The notes under the pieces were generated by a model. That model made no database searches and was not told where the DNA came from. It saw only the letters and a list, made by a program, of their open reading frames with translations. The position numbers and the translations under genes are program-made. Positions 23,921 to 31,748 of a stretch of DNA of 32,592 nt are shown one piece after another (the first letter of the stretch is position 1; every line of letters begins with the position of its first letter). The stretch comes from Candidatus Binataceae bacterium (GTDB lineage Bacteria; Desulfobacterota; Binatia; Binatales; Binataceae): the NCBI GenBank assembly GCA_024281015.1, contig JAMXLL010000317.1, positions 1-32,592 on the forward strand. The letters are read 5' to 3'.

Positions 23921-24817
23921 CTACTCCGCGGCGGCGGTCGGGATAAAACCTACGGTGCCATTGCGGAGCTGAATGCGCAGCCATTTCCCGCCGATACCAG
24001 TGACGTGCACGTACCTGCGGCGATGCACCTGGGCGACCACGCGAGCGCCCTCGTTCATTGATTCGTAAACCGGTGAGTCGCGCGTCAGCAGGAATCGTCT
24101 GTTTGTATCCCGAAGCGCCGGGCCCTGCAGAACAGGAGCGGTACTTGCGGTGGGGGAGCTGACCGGCGCTGGTATTGTCGTCGTGCCGGCCGTGGTGGGG
24201 AGCAGGCTGGGATCAAGCACTTTAACCTGGGCGTATTCGGCCTCGGCCTCGTTTCGCCGATCAGGCTCTGAAGCTAGCAAGGTCGCCAGGGCCAGATGAG
24301 CGTGCGCGTTGCGCGGTTCCAGACCCACTGCAGTCCGATATTCGGCTTCAGCGGCTGCGGATTTCTGCTCGCTCTGAAGCGTAGCCCCGAGACCCATGCG
24401 ATACTCAGCCTTGGCTGGTTCAAGGGCGACGGCCGCGCGGCCCTGCGCCTCGGCCAAACCCAGTTCAGATTCCCCGCTGTAGGCTTTGGCCAACAAACTA
24501 TGGGCGCTGCCATCAGCCGGTGCGAGTTCGACTGCCTTCATCAGCTCGGCTTGGGCCTGAGGCGGCTTCCGCTCGAACATATAAAGCCGACCCAGGGCGA
24601 CATGAGGGCGCGGATCGTTCGGAGCCATCTTGGCCGCCTGCAGGTAATCGTTTTCGGCATCGGCCAGGCGAGTATTGCGCATTGCCTCGTCGCCGGAGGC
24701 GAGGTAATCGCCGGCGGTTTTTCGACTGCATCCAGCAGTAAGCAACCCGAGCAATACCAGCGGAATCAGGTACCGCACCCCGCCAGCATCGTGGCCAGCT
24801 CTAGCGCAGTGTGCCAT
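23921..24817 (-). CDS. TPR lipoprotein with C-terminal bacterial SH3-like domain
   Basis: About 298 residues. A lipobox LLTAGC, with the acylated Cys at about 30, follows a hydrophobic run, so it should be a membrane-anchored periplasmic lipoprotein. Residues about 38-190 hold four to five TPR units such as ADAENDYLQAAKMAPNDPRP and AEAEYRTAVGLEPRNAHAHL. A Thr/Pro/Ser linker follows, then an SH3-like domain (RDSPVYESMNEGARVVAQVH ... KWLRIQLRNGTVGFIP), a type that often binds peptidoglycan or peptides. The frame can start at TTG 24844, but the ATG at 24817 has GAGG six bases before it. The role is probably an envelope protein-protein adaptor. Confidence 0.85.
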   Translation of the reverse strand: MAHCARAGHDAGGVRYLIPLVLLGLLTAGCSRKTAGDYLASGDEAMRNTRLADAENDYLQAAKMAPNDPRPHVALGRLYMFERKPPQAQAELMKAVELAPADGSAHSLLAKAYSGESELGLAEAQGRAAVALEPAKAEYRMGLGATLQSEQKSAAAEAEYRTAVGLEPRNAHAHLALATLLASEPDRRNEAEAEYAQVKVLDPSLLPTTAGTTTIPAPVSSPTASTAPVLQGPALRDTNRRFLLTRDSPVYESMNEGARVVAQVHRRRYVHVTGIGGKWLRIQLRNGTVGFIPTAAAE

Positions 24818-25018
24818 CATCAACCTCAACCCTGCCTTGATCAACTTAGTTACTGCTCGTGAGAGCTGCCCAGCGAAGTCGGTAGGTCACCCAGAGTCTA
24901 GTCCGCAAAGCAATGTCGATGTTGGTGTATAGGGGCATTCACTGTCAAGCGGGCCTACATCAGAAATCGATCATGCGCAGCTTGGAGCGCTACGCTGACC
25001 CGTAGAGATGCGGTGCGT

Positions 25019-25048
25019 TTGGCCGGTCTGGTCATGGTAGGTTATAAA
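25019..25048 (+). promoter_or_regulatory. candidate promoter giving a leaderless cofC transcript
   Basis: TTGGCC (25019-25024) and TATAAA (25043-25048) lie 18 bp apart. The -10 element ends seven bases before the GTG at 25056, and there is no Shine-Dalgarno sequence. Transcription would begin at or next to the start codon. This is based on pattern only. Confidence 0.35.
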
Positions 25049-25055
25049 AGCAGGC

Positions 25056-25706
25056 GTGCGTGCCATTCTAATCGCAGCGAAGCGACTGGCGCTGGCGAAG
25101 ACCCGGCTGCTGCCCGCGTTGCCATCGCTGACCGAGCGGGGCAGGCTCGCTGAGGCCATGTTCCGTGATGTCTTGAGTGCCGCGTATAATGCGCGAACCC
25201 CGGCGCGCGTGACAGTAGTAACCTGCGATCCTGTTTTGATGAGGCTGGCACAAGGCACAGGCGCGATGGTGATCGATGAGGGATACCCCCGCGGCCTCAA
25301 CGCAGCGGTGGGGCTCGCCACAATGAAGTTGGCGGCGATGGGAATGAGCTGCATCTGTACGCTTTTATCAGATATTCCGCTGGTAACCGGGGACGACATA
25401 GACGCCGCTTTCGCAGCGATGCCAACCGAGCCGAGGGCCGTGACATTGGTGCCGTCCCGAGATTTTTCCGGCACCAACATCCTGGTTCGCCAGCCTCCTG
25501 AGGTTATTGGAACTCAATTTGGCCGCTTCAGCCTGGTGCGTCATTTGAACGATTGCCGTCAAGCCGGCATCGCATGCCGGATTGTTCGGCTGGAGCGTCC
25601 TGCCCTCGACCTCGACGAACCGGCGGATTTGCAAGAATTCGAGCGCCGCCATAGCCTGACGCATACACAAGCCCATTTGGCTCGCCTGAGTCTGGTCCAC
25701 AGCTGA
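25056..25706 (+). CDS. cofC: CofC-like guanylyltransferase (coenzyme F420 biosynthesis)
   Basis: A 216-residue nucleotidyltransferase of the glycosyltransferase-A fold. The family pattern is clear: RAILIAAKRLALAKTRLLP at the N-terminus, the GLNAAV nucleotide-binding stretch, LLSDIPLVTGDDI for metal and substrate, DFSGTNILVR, and ALDLDEPADLQEF at the end. CofC activates 2-phospho-L-lactate, phosphoenolpyruvate or a related acid with GTP to form the F420 side chain. A MobA- or TIGR04282-type transferase is the alternative. Other cof genes are absent here. The next gene starts 36 bp downstream, so it may share a transcript with the mla operon. Confidence 0.8.
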   Translation: MRAILIAAKRLALAKTRLLPALPSLTERGRLAEAMFRDVLSAAYNARTPARVTVVTCDPVLMRLAQGTGAMVIDEGYPRGLNAAVGLATMKLAAMGMSCICTLLSDIPLVTGDDIDAAFAAMPTEPRAVTLVPSRDFSGTNILVRQPPEVIGTQFGRFSLVRHLNDCRQAGIACRIVRLERPALDLDEPADLQEFERRHSLTHTQAHLARLSLVHS

Positions 25707-25742
25707 ACCGGCAGAGCTACACTAATCCAAAGGCGGTAGACG

Positions 25743-26510
25743 GTGCAGACCATCGAGTGGTTGGGGGGGACGATTATAGACGGTATCGCGACGCTCGGTA
25801 ATTTCGTCGTATTCTTGTTTTCCGCATTGGTGTATGTAATCGCACCACCCTACAAACCGCGGCTGCTGATTCGTCAACTGCGCACGATTGGCGCGGAATC
25901 GTTCTTTCTGGTTGGCCTCATCGGATTGTTCACCGGGATGGTGTTGGGACTTCAGGGTTACAATACCCTCCGGCGGTTTGGCTCCGAGGGAGCGCTCGGC
26001 ACAGTCGTGGCCTTGGTGCTGGTGCGAGAACTGGGCCCGGTGCTCGCGGCACTGATGGTTACGGCGCGGGCTGGATCGGCGATGGCGGCCGAAATAGGCG
26101 CGATGCAGGCTACCGAGCAGGTCGACGCGCTGACGGTGATGGCTATCAATCCAGTGCAATACCTGGTGTCACCGCGCGTCCTGGCCGGAATAATCAGTTT
26201 GCCGCTGTTGACCTGCCTGTTCGATGTGATCGGCATCTGGGGCGGATACGTGATCGGTGTGGGGCTGATGGGCGCCCCCTCCGGGCCGTTTTTCAATGGC
26301 ATCGCCGAGAACATGGGCGGCCACGATATTGCCATCGGCATCTATAAGGCCTTGGTCTTTGGCGTAGTGGTGATGTGGGTCTGCTGCTACAAGGGTTACC
26401 ATGCAGCGCGGATGGCCACCGGGGTGAGCCGCGCCACCACCGATGCGGTGGTGCTTTCGAGCGTGCTTATCCTGGCCTGGGACTATTTCCTGACCGCAAT
26501 TCTTCTGTAA
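25743..26510 (+). CDS. mlaE: Mla phospholipid ABC transporter permease MlaE
   Basis: A 255-residue inner-membrane permease of the MlaE family with about five to six hydrophobic segments. The family core is intact: GLFTGMVLGLQGYNTLRRFG, LVRELGPVLAALMVTARAGS and AEIGAMQATEQVDALTVMAI, followed by SPRVLAGIISLPLL. The GTG start has AAAGG nine bases upstream. It opens the order E-F-D-C. The complex moves phospholipids between the outer-membrane side and the inner membrane to keep outer-membrane asymmetry. No mlaB (STAS) gene is present in this cluster. Confidence 0.95.
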   Translation: MQTIEWLGGTIIDGIATLGNFVVFLFSALVYVIAPPYKPRLLIRQLRTIGAESFFLVGLIGLFTGMVLGLQGYNTLRRFGSEGALGTVVALVLVRELGPVLAALMVTARAGSAMAAEIGAMQATEQVDALTVMAINPVQYLVSPRVLAGIISLPLLTCLFDVIGIWGGYVIGVGLMGAPSGPFFNGIAENMGGHDIAIGIYKALVFGVVVMWVCCYKGYHAARMATGVSRATTDAVVLSSVLILAWDYFLTAILL

Positions 26511-26573
26511 GAATCCTGCGGCGTTATGCACCGCCGTACGGGCCTAGCGGGGGCCAGGCTGCAGTGATTGGTA

Positions 26574-27380
26574 ATGGCTGACAAGGGTGTGAAAAATGGT
26601 CCGGCAATCGTCGTGCGCGAATTGCGCCGGCGTTTTGGAAAACAGCAGGTGCTCAACGGCGTCGATCTTGACTGCCCCCGCAATCAGATTACGACCATCG
26701 TTGGCCCTAGCGGCTGCGGCAAAACCGTGCTGCTCAAACATTTGAACCTGCTGTTGCGGCCCGATTCCGGCCAGATCGTGATTGATGGTATAGAGGTCAC
26801 TCGCTTAGGTTCGCGTGCGGTCGACAGCGTACGAGAGAAATTCGGAATGCTGTTTCAGGCCGGGGCGCTGTTCGATTCAATGTCCGTCTTCGACAACGTC
26901 GCATTTCCGTTGGTCGAAAAAACGAAACTGGGTCCTGAACAAATTGCAGTACGCGTTTCAGAAATTCTACAGCAGGTCGGTCTGGAGGGAATGGAAACGA
27001 AATACCCCTCCGAACTTAGTGGCGGAATGCAAAAGCGTACTGCGTTGGCTCGCGCCCTCATTCGACGCCCCAACATCCTGATGCTCGATGAACCAACCAC
27101 CGGGCTTGACCCCACTCGCACTGCTGCCATCCATCAACTCGTGCGCAGCACCCAGCAACGCTTCGGCTTGAGTGCAGTGATGGTCAGCCATGATGTGCCG
27201 CAGGTCTTCGAAGTCTCCGACCGGGTGGCCTTCATGCATTTGGGCAAAATGGAACTGACCGGCACGGTCGATGAGGTAATGACTTCCAATAACGAGAATT
27301 TCAAACGGTTTCTTGAGGGCCGCGCCTCGGGCGAGGATGAACGCCCTGCTTCCCAGGTGGTCTCCAGGGTGGGTAGATAA
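26574..27380 (+). CDS. mlaF: Mla phospholipid ABC transporter ATP-binding protein MlaF
   Basis: A 268-residue cytosolic ATPase. Walker A is GPSGCGKT (about 44-51), Q-loop FQAGALFDSMSV, signature LSGGMQKR (about 148), Walker B ILMLDEPTTGLD (Asp172, Glu173) and His206 in VSHD. The LFQxGALFDSxxVxxNVAFPL run is typical of MlaF/Mkl proteins. The frame opens at TTG 26568, but ATG 26574 is preferred. It follows mlaE by 63 bp and leads into mlaD after six bases. The C-terminal tail past residue 240 is variable and charged. Confidence 0.95.
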   Translation: MADKGVKNGPAIVVRELRRRFGKQQVLNGVDLDCPRNQITTIVGPSGCGKTVLLKHLNLLLRPDSGQIVIDGIEVTRLGSRAVDSVREKFGMLFQAGALFDSMSVFDNVAFPLVEKTKLGPEQIAVRVSEILQQVGLEGMETKYPSELSGGMQKRTALARALIRRPNILMLDEPTTGLDPTRTAAIHQLVRSTQQRFGLSAVMVSHDVPQVFEVSDRVAFMHLGKMELTGTVDEVMTSNNENFKRFLEGRASGEDERPASQVVSRVGR

Positions 27381-27386
27381 CGTTTA

Positions 27387-27974
27387 ATGTACGCCAGCCG
27401 CTTGACACAAATGGTCGTGGGAGTCTTCGCCCTGCTAGGAATCGCAGCGCTGGTTTACCTGTCAGTCCGGCTTGGCAACGTCGGTATTTTCCCCCAGCCT
27501 GGCTACACGGTATATGCGAATTTCGACAATGTTTCGGGTCTTAAGAGCGGCGACCAGGTGCAGCTGGCCGGCGTCGAGGTCGGAAAAGTCCAGTCAATCT
27601 CGCTGCGTGACAACCGGGCGCACGTGGGTTTGCGGATTAATCAAGGCGTAGGCATCGACACCGACGCAATCGCCGCGATAAAAACCAGCGGCATAATCGG
27701 CGACAAATATGTCTCAATTGCGTTAGGCCCCAGTGAGCACAACCTCACTAACGGCGGAACGATTCGGCAAACGCAGTCGGCTTTCGTGCTGGAGGACGCG
27801 ATCGGCCAACTAATCAACGGTTCCGGGTCTGGAGGTTCCAAGAGCGGCGCGAGCACCTCCGGGGGCGGCCAGCCAGGCGCCGTCAGCAATCCGTTCCCCA
27901 GGATTGACGAAGGTACCAATTCAAAAAATCAAAACTGCAATTGTACAGGCAGTCAAAGCAGCCCCAAAAAATAG
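27387..27974 (+). CDS. mlaD: Mla system MCE-domain protein MlaD
   Basis: A 195-residue protein with one N-terminal transmembrane helix (about 8-28) and a single MCE domain (about 38-115): GYTVYANFDNVSGLKSGDQV, LAGVEVGKV and the ending TSGIIGDKYVSIALGP. MlaD forms a hexameric ring that passes lipid to MlaE. After residue 140 the tail is Gly/Ser-rich and ends with an unusual NCNCTGSQSSPKK stretch holding two cysteines. It starts six bases after mlaF. Confidence 0.93.
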   Translation: MYASRLTQMVVGVFALLGIAALVYLSVRLGNVGIFPQPGYTVYANFDNVSGLKSGDQVQLAGVEVGKVQSISLRDNRAHVGLRINQGVGIDTDAIAAIKTSGIIGDKYVSIALGPSEHNLTNGGTIRQTQSAFVLEDAIGQLINGSGSGGSKSGASTSGGGQPGAVSNPFPRIDEGTNSKNQNCNCTGSQSSPKK

Positions 27975-28023
27975 GTACAGGAAATTGATCTCGTTTCATC
28001 TCACTCGTAAAACGTTTAATCCA

Positions 28024-28671
28024 ATGATGCTGCAAAAACTCCAATATTACGGCTTCGTCAGAACCGCCATGGCGGCGGTGCTGGCGTTAACTACGCTTTG
28101 CACATTCGGCATCACGGCCGCCCGAGCGCAAACCACGGCAATGGCGACGACCCAGACGTTCGTCAATCAAGCCTTGCAAATCCTGCGGGATAAGCAGAAA
28201 TCCGTGATCCAAAAGCGGCGCGAACTGAAATCACTCATCGAAGCACGCTTCGACGCTACCGAGATGGCGCGTTCAACTTTGGGCTACCACTGGCGCTCCT
28301 TAACGCCTGACCAGCGTAGCAGCTTCACGCAAGTGTTCACTGACTTTATCGAGGCTGCGTATCTCGACAAGGTCCAGGACTATTCGGGGCAAAATGTTCA
28401 ATTTGGACAATCGCGTTCGCTCGGGCAAGGCTATGCCGCAGTCGACAGCACTATCGTTGACCCGGGTAAACAGCCGATCCCAGTGACCTATTTGCTGTCG
28501 CAGAGCGGCAATGAGTGGAAAGTCTACGACGTCACGGTGGACAACATCAGTATCATCGCCAACTATCGCAACCAGTTTAACCGGGTGATAAACGAACAGG
28601 GATTTCCCAAGCTGATGGCGGATTTGCGCGCTAAATCGCAGCAACTTGGCTCAGAGTTGGGCCAGAGCTAA
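28024..28671 (+). CDS. mlaC: Mla periplasmic lipid-binding protein MlaC
   Basis: About 215 residues from ATG 28024. The Sec signal runs to AARAQTT (cleavage near 36). An upstream TTG at 27904 is open but overlaps mlaD and would hide the signal. The mature protein has the family features FIEARFD-like LIEARFDATEMARSTLGYHW, LTPDQRSSFTQVFTDFIEAA, and WKVYDVTVDNISIIANYRNQ. MlaC shuttles phospholipid between MlaA at the outer membrane and MlaD. It starts 49 bp after mlaD. Confidence 0.92.
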   Translation: MMLQKLQYYGFVRTAMAAVLALTTLCTFGITAARAQTTAMATTQTFVNQALQILRDKQKSVIQKRRELKSLIEARFDATEMARSTLGYHWRSLTPDQRSSFTQVFTDFIEAAYLDKVQDYSGQNVQFGQSRSLGQGYAAVDSTIVDPGKQPIPVTYLLSQSGNEWKVYDVTVDNISIIANYRNQFNRVINEQGFPKLMADLRAKSQQLGSELGQS

Positions 28672-28763
28672 AGCAAGCCGACCAGCGAACAAAAACGCGC
28701 CACCGCGCAATCTGCTGCTAGAGGCGAGCTGGGAGCTGCGTCAATATACGCAGAATGTTTCGT

Positions 28764-28792
28764 GTGACACAGAGCTCCGGTCATAGTATGGT
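28764..28792 (+). promoter_or_regulatory. candidate promoter for mlaA
   Basis: GTGACA (28764-28769) and TATGGT (28787-28792) lie 17 bp apart, about 30 bases before the GTG of mlaA. It would allow mlaA transcription apart from mlaEFDC; the gap from mlaC is 153 bp. Confidence 0.33.
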
Positions 28793-28824
28793 AAGTTGGA
28801 GGTTGGCCACTCGGAGGAAAATTC

Positions 28825-29589
28825 GTGGTTAGGACGATCTATGCGCTTATCGCGCTGGCTGCCAGTGTGTATATGGCTCCAGCGGTGATGGCTCAGGAGC
28901 ACGCTCCGCCCCATTTACCGGGAGAATACGCGCAGGCTTACAGCGATCCGCTTGCCCCGTTCAACGAGAGGATGTTCTGGTTCAATCTAAAGCTCGATCA
29001 TTACATTCTCCATCCAGTAGCGCAGGGCTACGCTTCTATCGCGCCGACTCCGGTCCGCGAAAGCGTGGGGCGGTTTATGGATAATGTGAGCTTCATTCCG
29101 CGCTTCGCCAACAACCTGTTCCAGCTGCGCTTTCCTGAAGCCGGCGGTGAGCTGGCGCGCTTCGGCATCAATTCAACTTTGGGTGTTGCTGGGTTGTTTG
29201 ATGTAGCTGACAAGTGGTTTGGACTTAAAGAGCACCCCAACGATTTCGGTCTGACGTTGGGTCATTATGGGGTACCGCCCGGCGCATATGTCGTCTGGCC
29301 TTTTATTGGACCCTCGACGGTGCGGGATACAGTCGGTTACGCCGCGGACGGAGCCATGTGGCCGCTGCCATATTTCGTGCCTTGGTACGTTTCGATGCCC
29401 GCCGGCGCCGGCAAGAATGTGATCGAGGCGGTTAATTACAGGTCGCTGCATCTGAACCTGTTCGAGGACGTCGACCGCTATGCCGTGGACCTTTACGGCG
29501 CCGTCCAGGATGGATTCATGCAGCGGCGTGCCGCGGATTTAAGAGCGCTGCGGAAAGGGGAACAAACCCCCTATCCTGCCAATCAATAA
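28825..29589 (+). CDS. mlaA: MlaA/VacJ-family outer-membrane phospholipid protein
   Basis: A 254-residue protein. The GTG start has GGAGG about eight bases upstream. Family signatures are DPLAPFNERMFWFNLKLDHY, PVRESVGRFMDNVSFIPRFA, RFGINSTLGVAGLFDVADKW, and DFGLTLGHYGVPPGAYVVWP. The signal peptide ends VMAQE, a signal peptidase I site. No Cys lipobox is visible, whereas MlaA of Escherichia coli is a lipoprotein. MlaA removes misplaced phospholipids from the outer leaflet and hands them to MlaC. It is followed by a strong terminator. Confidence 0.93.
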   Translation: MVRTIYALIALAASVYMAPAVMAQEHAPPHLPGEYAQAYSDPLAPFNERMFWFNLKLDHYILHPVAQGYASIAPTPVRESVGRFMDNVSFIPRFANNLFQLRFPEAGGELARFGINSTLGVAGLFDVADKWFGLKEHPNDFGLTLGHYGVPPGAYVVWPFIGPSTVRDTVGYAADGAMWPLPYFVPWYVSMPAGAGKNVIEAVNYRSLHLNLFEDVDRYAVDLYGAVQDGFMQRRAADLRALRKGEQTPYPANQ

Positions 29590-29614
29590 AGCCGACCGAC
29601 CGCCACTAACAACC

Positions 29615-29649
29615 AAAGGGCCGCGGAACACGTTCCGCGGCCCTTTTTT
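29615..29649 (+). terminator. rho-independent terminator after mlaA
   Basis: AAAGGGCCGCGGAA pairs perfectly with TTCCGCGGCCCTTT around a CACG loop (29629-29632), and six T residues end it. The stem is 14 bp and very GC-rich. It closes the mla unit 25 bases after the mlaA stop. Confidence 0.93.
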
Positions 29650-29761
29650 ATTACCGAGTTCGGAACTCACCGGATTAGGCTTTGCCAAGAGAGCCGCTAA
29701 TGAGCTACATGCCCATACAGTGACAACCCAGGCACAAATCCATTCGTCAGGAGGAAATCAG

Positions 29762-30985
29762 ATGGCTGGTGACGGACCGCGGCATGTACTCGATGGGTAT
29801 AAGGTGCTCGACTTTACCCATATCGTAGCCGGCCCAACTTGTACCTTGATGCTGGCTGAAATGGGCGCTGAAGTGATCAAGGTGGAATTTGCGCCCGACG
29901 GTGATGCCGCACGGCGCGGCCCGCACGTCGTGAATAACCGCAGCGGCTATTTCGTGCAGCACAACCGCGGCAAGAAGGGGCTCTGCATCGACCTCAAACA
30001 TCCAGAAGGCAGTGAGATCATCAAAGGGCTGATCCCGCAGGTCGATGTCCTCGTCGAAAATTACGCGCCGGGCGTAATGGGGCGGCTCGGCTTTGACTAT
30101 TCCGCGGTCAGCTCTTTGAATCAGGGCATCGTAATGTGCTCGATTTCAGCCTTTGGACAGCGAGGGCCGCTAGCGAATGAACCCGGGTTCGATTATCTCG
30201 GAGCCGCGTATGCCGGAATCGTCTCGATGTGTGGTGAAGCCGACGGGCCGCCGTATGTGCCGATGGTCGCGCTGGGCGATGTCAGCACGGGAGCCCATGC
30301 TATGGGGGCAATTTGTGCGGCTTTGCTGGGGCGCGCTCGAACCGGGAGAGGCCAGCACCTCGACATATCGCTCCTCGATACCTATATGCACTATCACGAA
30401 TGTGGCATCGAGACGCACAGCTTGAGCGGGGGCGAAATTACGCCGACCCGTTCAGGACAGCATTCCTGGTATGCGGTGCCGGCAGGAATTTTCAAAGGCC
30501 GCGATCATTACTTCATCATTATCGCCCCTTTGGACCATCATTTTGCGGCCTTGTGCCGTGCAATGGGGGAGCCGCGCCTGGCTGACGACGAGCGTTTTAA
30601 GACCAACGCCGACCGACTCAAAAACCTCCAGGAGTTAGTCGCGGTGATCGAGCGTTGGCTGCAATCCGTCGGCGACGAAGTGGCAATGGCCTCGCTCAAA
30701 GAATATCGCGTTCCACACGCGCCGGTACTATCGGTGGCCGAGGCTGTCCGCCATCCTCATCTGAGGGAACGCGGCACGGTGCGCACCGTGCATGATCGAA
30801 TCCTTGGAGATTTTGATGTACCGGGATTTGCGCTGCGCTTTTCAGGCTATCCCCAGCGCCTTGAACTGGAAGCTCCAATGTTGGGCGAACACAACGAGGA
30901 GGTCCTCAGCCGCTATCTTGGCTATCCTTCATCGCGGATTCGCGAGTTGGAGCAAAAGGGAGTGCTTCACAGCGCTGCCATGTGA
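29762..30985 (+). CDS. family III CoA-transferase (CaiB/BaiF type)
   Basis: A 407-residue cytosolic enzyme. AGGAGG at 29749-29754, seven bases before ATG 29762, decides the start over a GTG at 29720. Signatures are YKVLDFTHIVAGPTCTLMLA, MGAEVIKVE, VLVENYAPGVMGRLGFDY, ISAFGQRGPLANEPGFDYL, catalytic Asp173 in ALGDVSTGAHAMGAI, RARTGRGQHLDISLLDTY and MLGEHNEEVL. It is closer to the canonical family pattern than the copy at 5980. The acyl donor and acceptor are unknown; formyl-, succinyl- and carnitine-CoA transferases all share this architecture. It is monocistronic between two terminators. Confidence 0.94.
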   Translation: MAGDGPRHVLDGYKVLDFTHIVAGPTCTLMLAEMGAEVIKVEFAPDGDAARRGPHVVNNRSGYFVQHNRGKKGLCIDLKHPEGSEIIKGLIPQVDVLVENYAPGVMGRLGFDYSAVSSLNQGIVMCSISAFGQRGPLANEPGFDYLGAAYAGIVSMCGEADGPPYVPMVALGDVSTGAHAMGAICAALLGRARTGRGQHLDISLLDTYMHYHECGIETHSLSGGEITPTRSGQHSWYAVPAGIFKGRDHYFIIIAPLDHHFAALCRAMGEPRLADDERFKTNADRLKNLQELVAVIERWLQSVGDEVAMASLKEYRVPHAPVLSVAEAVRHPHLRERGTVRTVHDRILGDFDVPGFALRFSGYPQRLELEAPMLGEHNEEVLSRYLGYPSSRIRELEQKGVLHSAAM

Positions 30986-31027
30986 GGGACTCACCGGCCG
31001 CTGTTGTCAGTCAGCCACAATAATACT

Positions 31028-31056
31028 AAGGCGGGTCTTGGCGACCCGCCTTGTTC
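31028..31056. terminator. bidirectional terminator between convergent genes
   Basis: AAGGCGGGTC (31028-31037) pairs perfectly with GACCCGCCTT (31043-31052) across a five-base loop. TTGTTC follows on the plus strand, and AGTATTATTG follows on the minus strand. It sits between the CoA-transferase and the RNA-binding protein and could serve both. Confidence 0.75.
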
Positions 31057-31083
31057 ATTTCAGGTTAGAATCTGCGCCGGGCT

Positions 31084-31446
31084 TTACCAGCGACGGTCAC
31101 GTCCACCACCGCCCGCCCCGCGGTTACCCCCGCGGCGCTCCCGGCCACCACCACCAGCACCGCCGCCGCCGCCAAAGCCTCCACCACGTGCCCCACCTTC
31201 GCGCGGCCGAGCCTCGTTGACCCGGATGGCGCGGCCTTTAAGTTCGGTTTCATTGAACTGCTCGATGGCTTGCGCAGCTTCGTTCGAGTCTGCCATCTCG
31301 ACAAAACCAAAGCCGCGTGACTGACCAGAAAATTTGTCGACTACCACTACCGCACTGTCGACTTTACCTGCCTGCGAGAACAGCGCTTCCAGGTCTTCGT
31401 TGGTCACCGCGTAGGCCAGATTGCCTACATACAATTTCGTGGGCAT
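31084..31446 (-). CDS. RRM-type glycine-rich RNA-binding protein
   Basis: About 120 residues. One RNA-recognition motif covers residues 3-80, with RNP2 LYVGNL (5-10) and RNP1 RGFGFVEM (44-51). A Gly/Arg-rich tail (RGG-like) follows from about 84 and ends GGRDRRW. Such small RRM proteins are known from cyanobacteria and several other phyla and bind single-stranded RNA, often under cold or stress. The ATG at 31446 has a strong AAGGAGG seven bases upstream; a TTG three bases earlier is less likely. The minus-strand leader between 31447 and about 31600 contains an extended -10-like TGCAATAAT but no clear -35. Confidence 0.93.
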   Translation of the reverse strand: MPTKLYVGNLAYAVTNEDLEALFSQAGKVDSAVVVVDKFSGQSRGFGFVEMADSNEAAQAIEQFNETELKGRAIRVNEARPREGGARGGGFGGGGGAGGGGRERRGGNRGAGGGGRDRRW

Positions 31447-31599
31447 CAATCGCCCTCCTTAGCGCATTGCCGGGAAGCGCGAGCCAGAAAAACCCTTTAC
31501 GTTGCTCCTTCCTTTGTCCGCCTCGCCGGCATTATTGCAGACGTGGCGAGAAGCGAGCGCCCGCGGGTTTAAATGATTAGTGCTCCGGGCCTGTTACAT

Positions 31600-31633
31600 T
31601 AGACTTTTTACATTGCTTTGAGGACAAAGTCTA
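31600..31633. promoter_or_regulatory. inverted repeat in the divergent intergenic region
   Basis: TAGACTTT (31600-31607) and AAAGTCTA (31626-31633) are a perfect inverted repeat with an 18-base spacer. A second hairpin, CTTTG-AGGA-CAAAG (31616-31629), overlaps it. It lies between the RRM gene and the cyclic-nucleotide-binding gene, which are transcribed away from each other. It could be an operator or an alternative-fold leader. Apart from this the 299-bp gap shows no gene. Confidence 0.35.
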
Positions 31634-31748
31634 TTACTTCGAGATCCGGTTGTTGCCCTTGTTGTGAGCGAGGTTTGGCAATCTCGCCTGGTTGACTTGC
31701 GGGATGTGCTGAGGCTAACTCGGCCTTGTGCCGACTACTGTACCAATA

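Noticed and set aside
24925-24955. Perfect TTGACA and a TATACA on the minus strand upstream of the TPR/SH3 lipoprotein
   Set aside because: The spacer is only 11 bp, too short for a sigma-70 promoter, and no other -10 fits the TTGACA.
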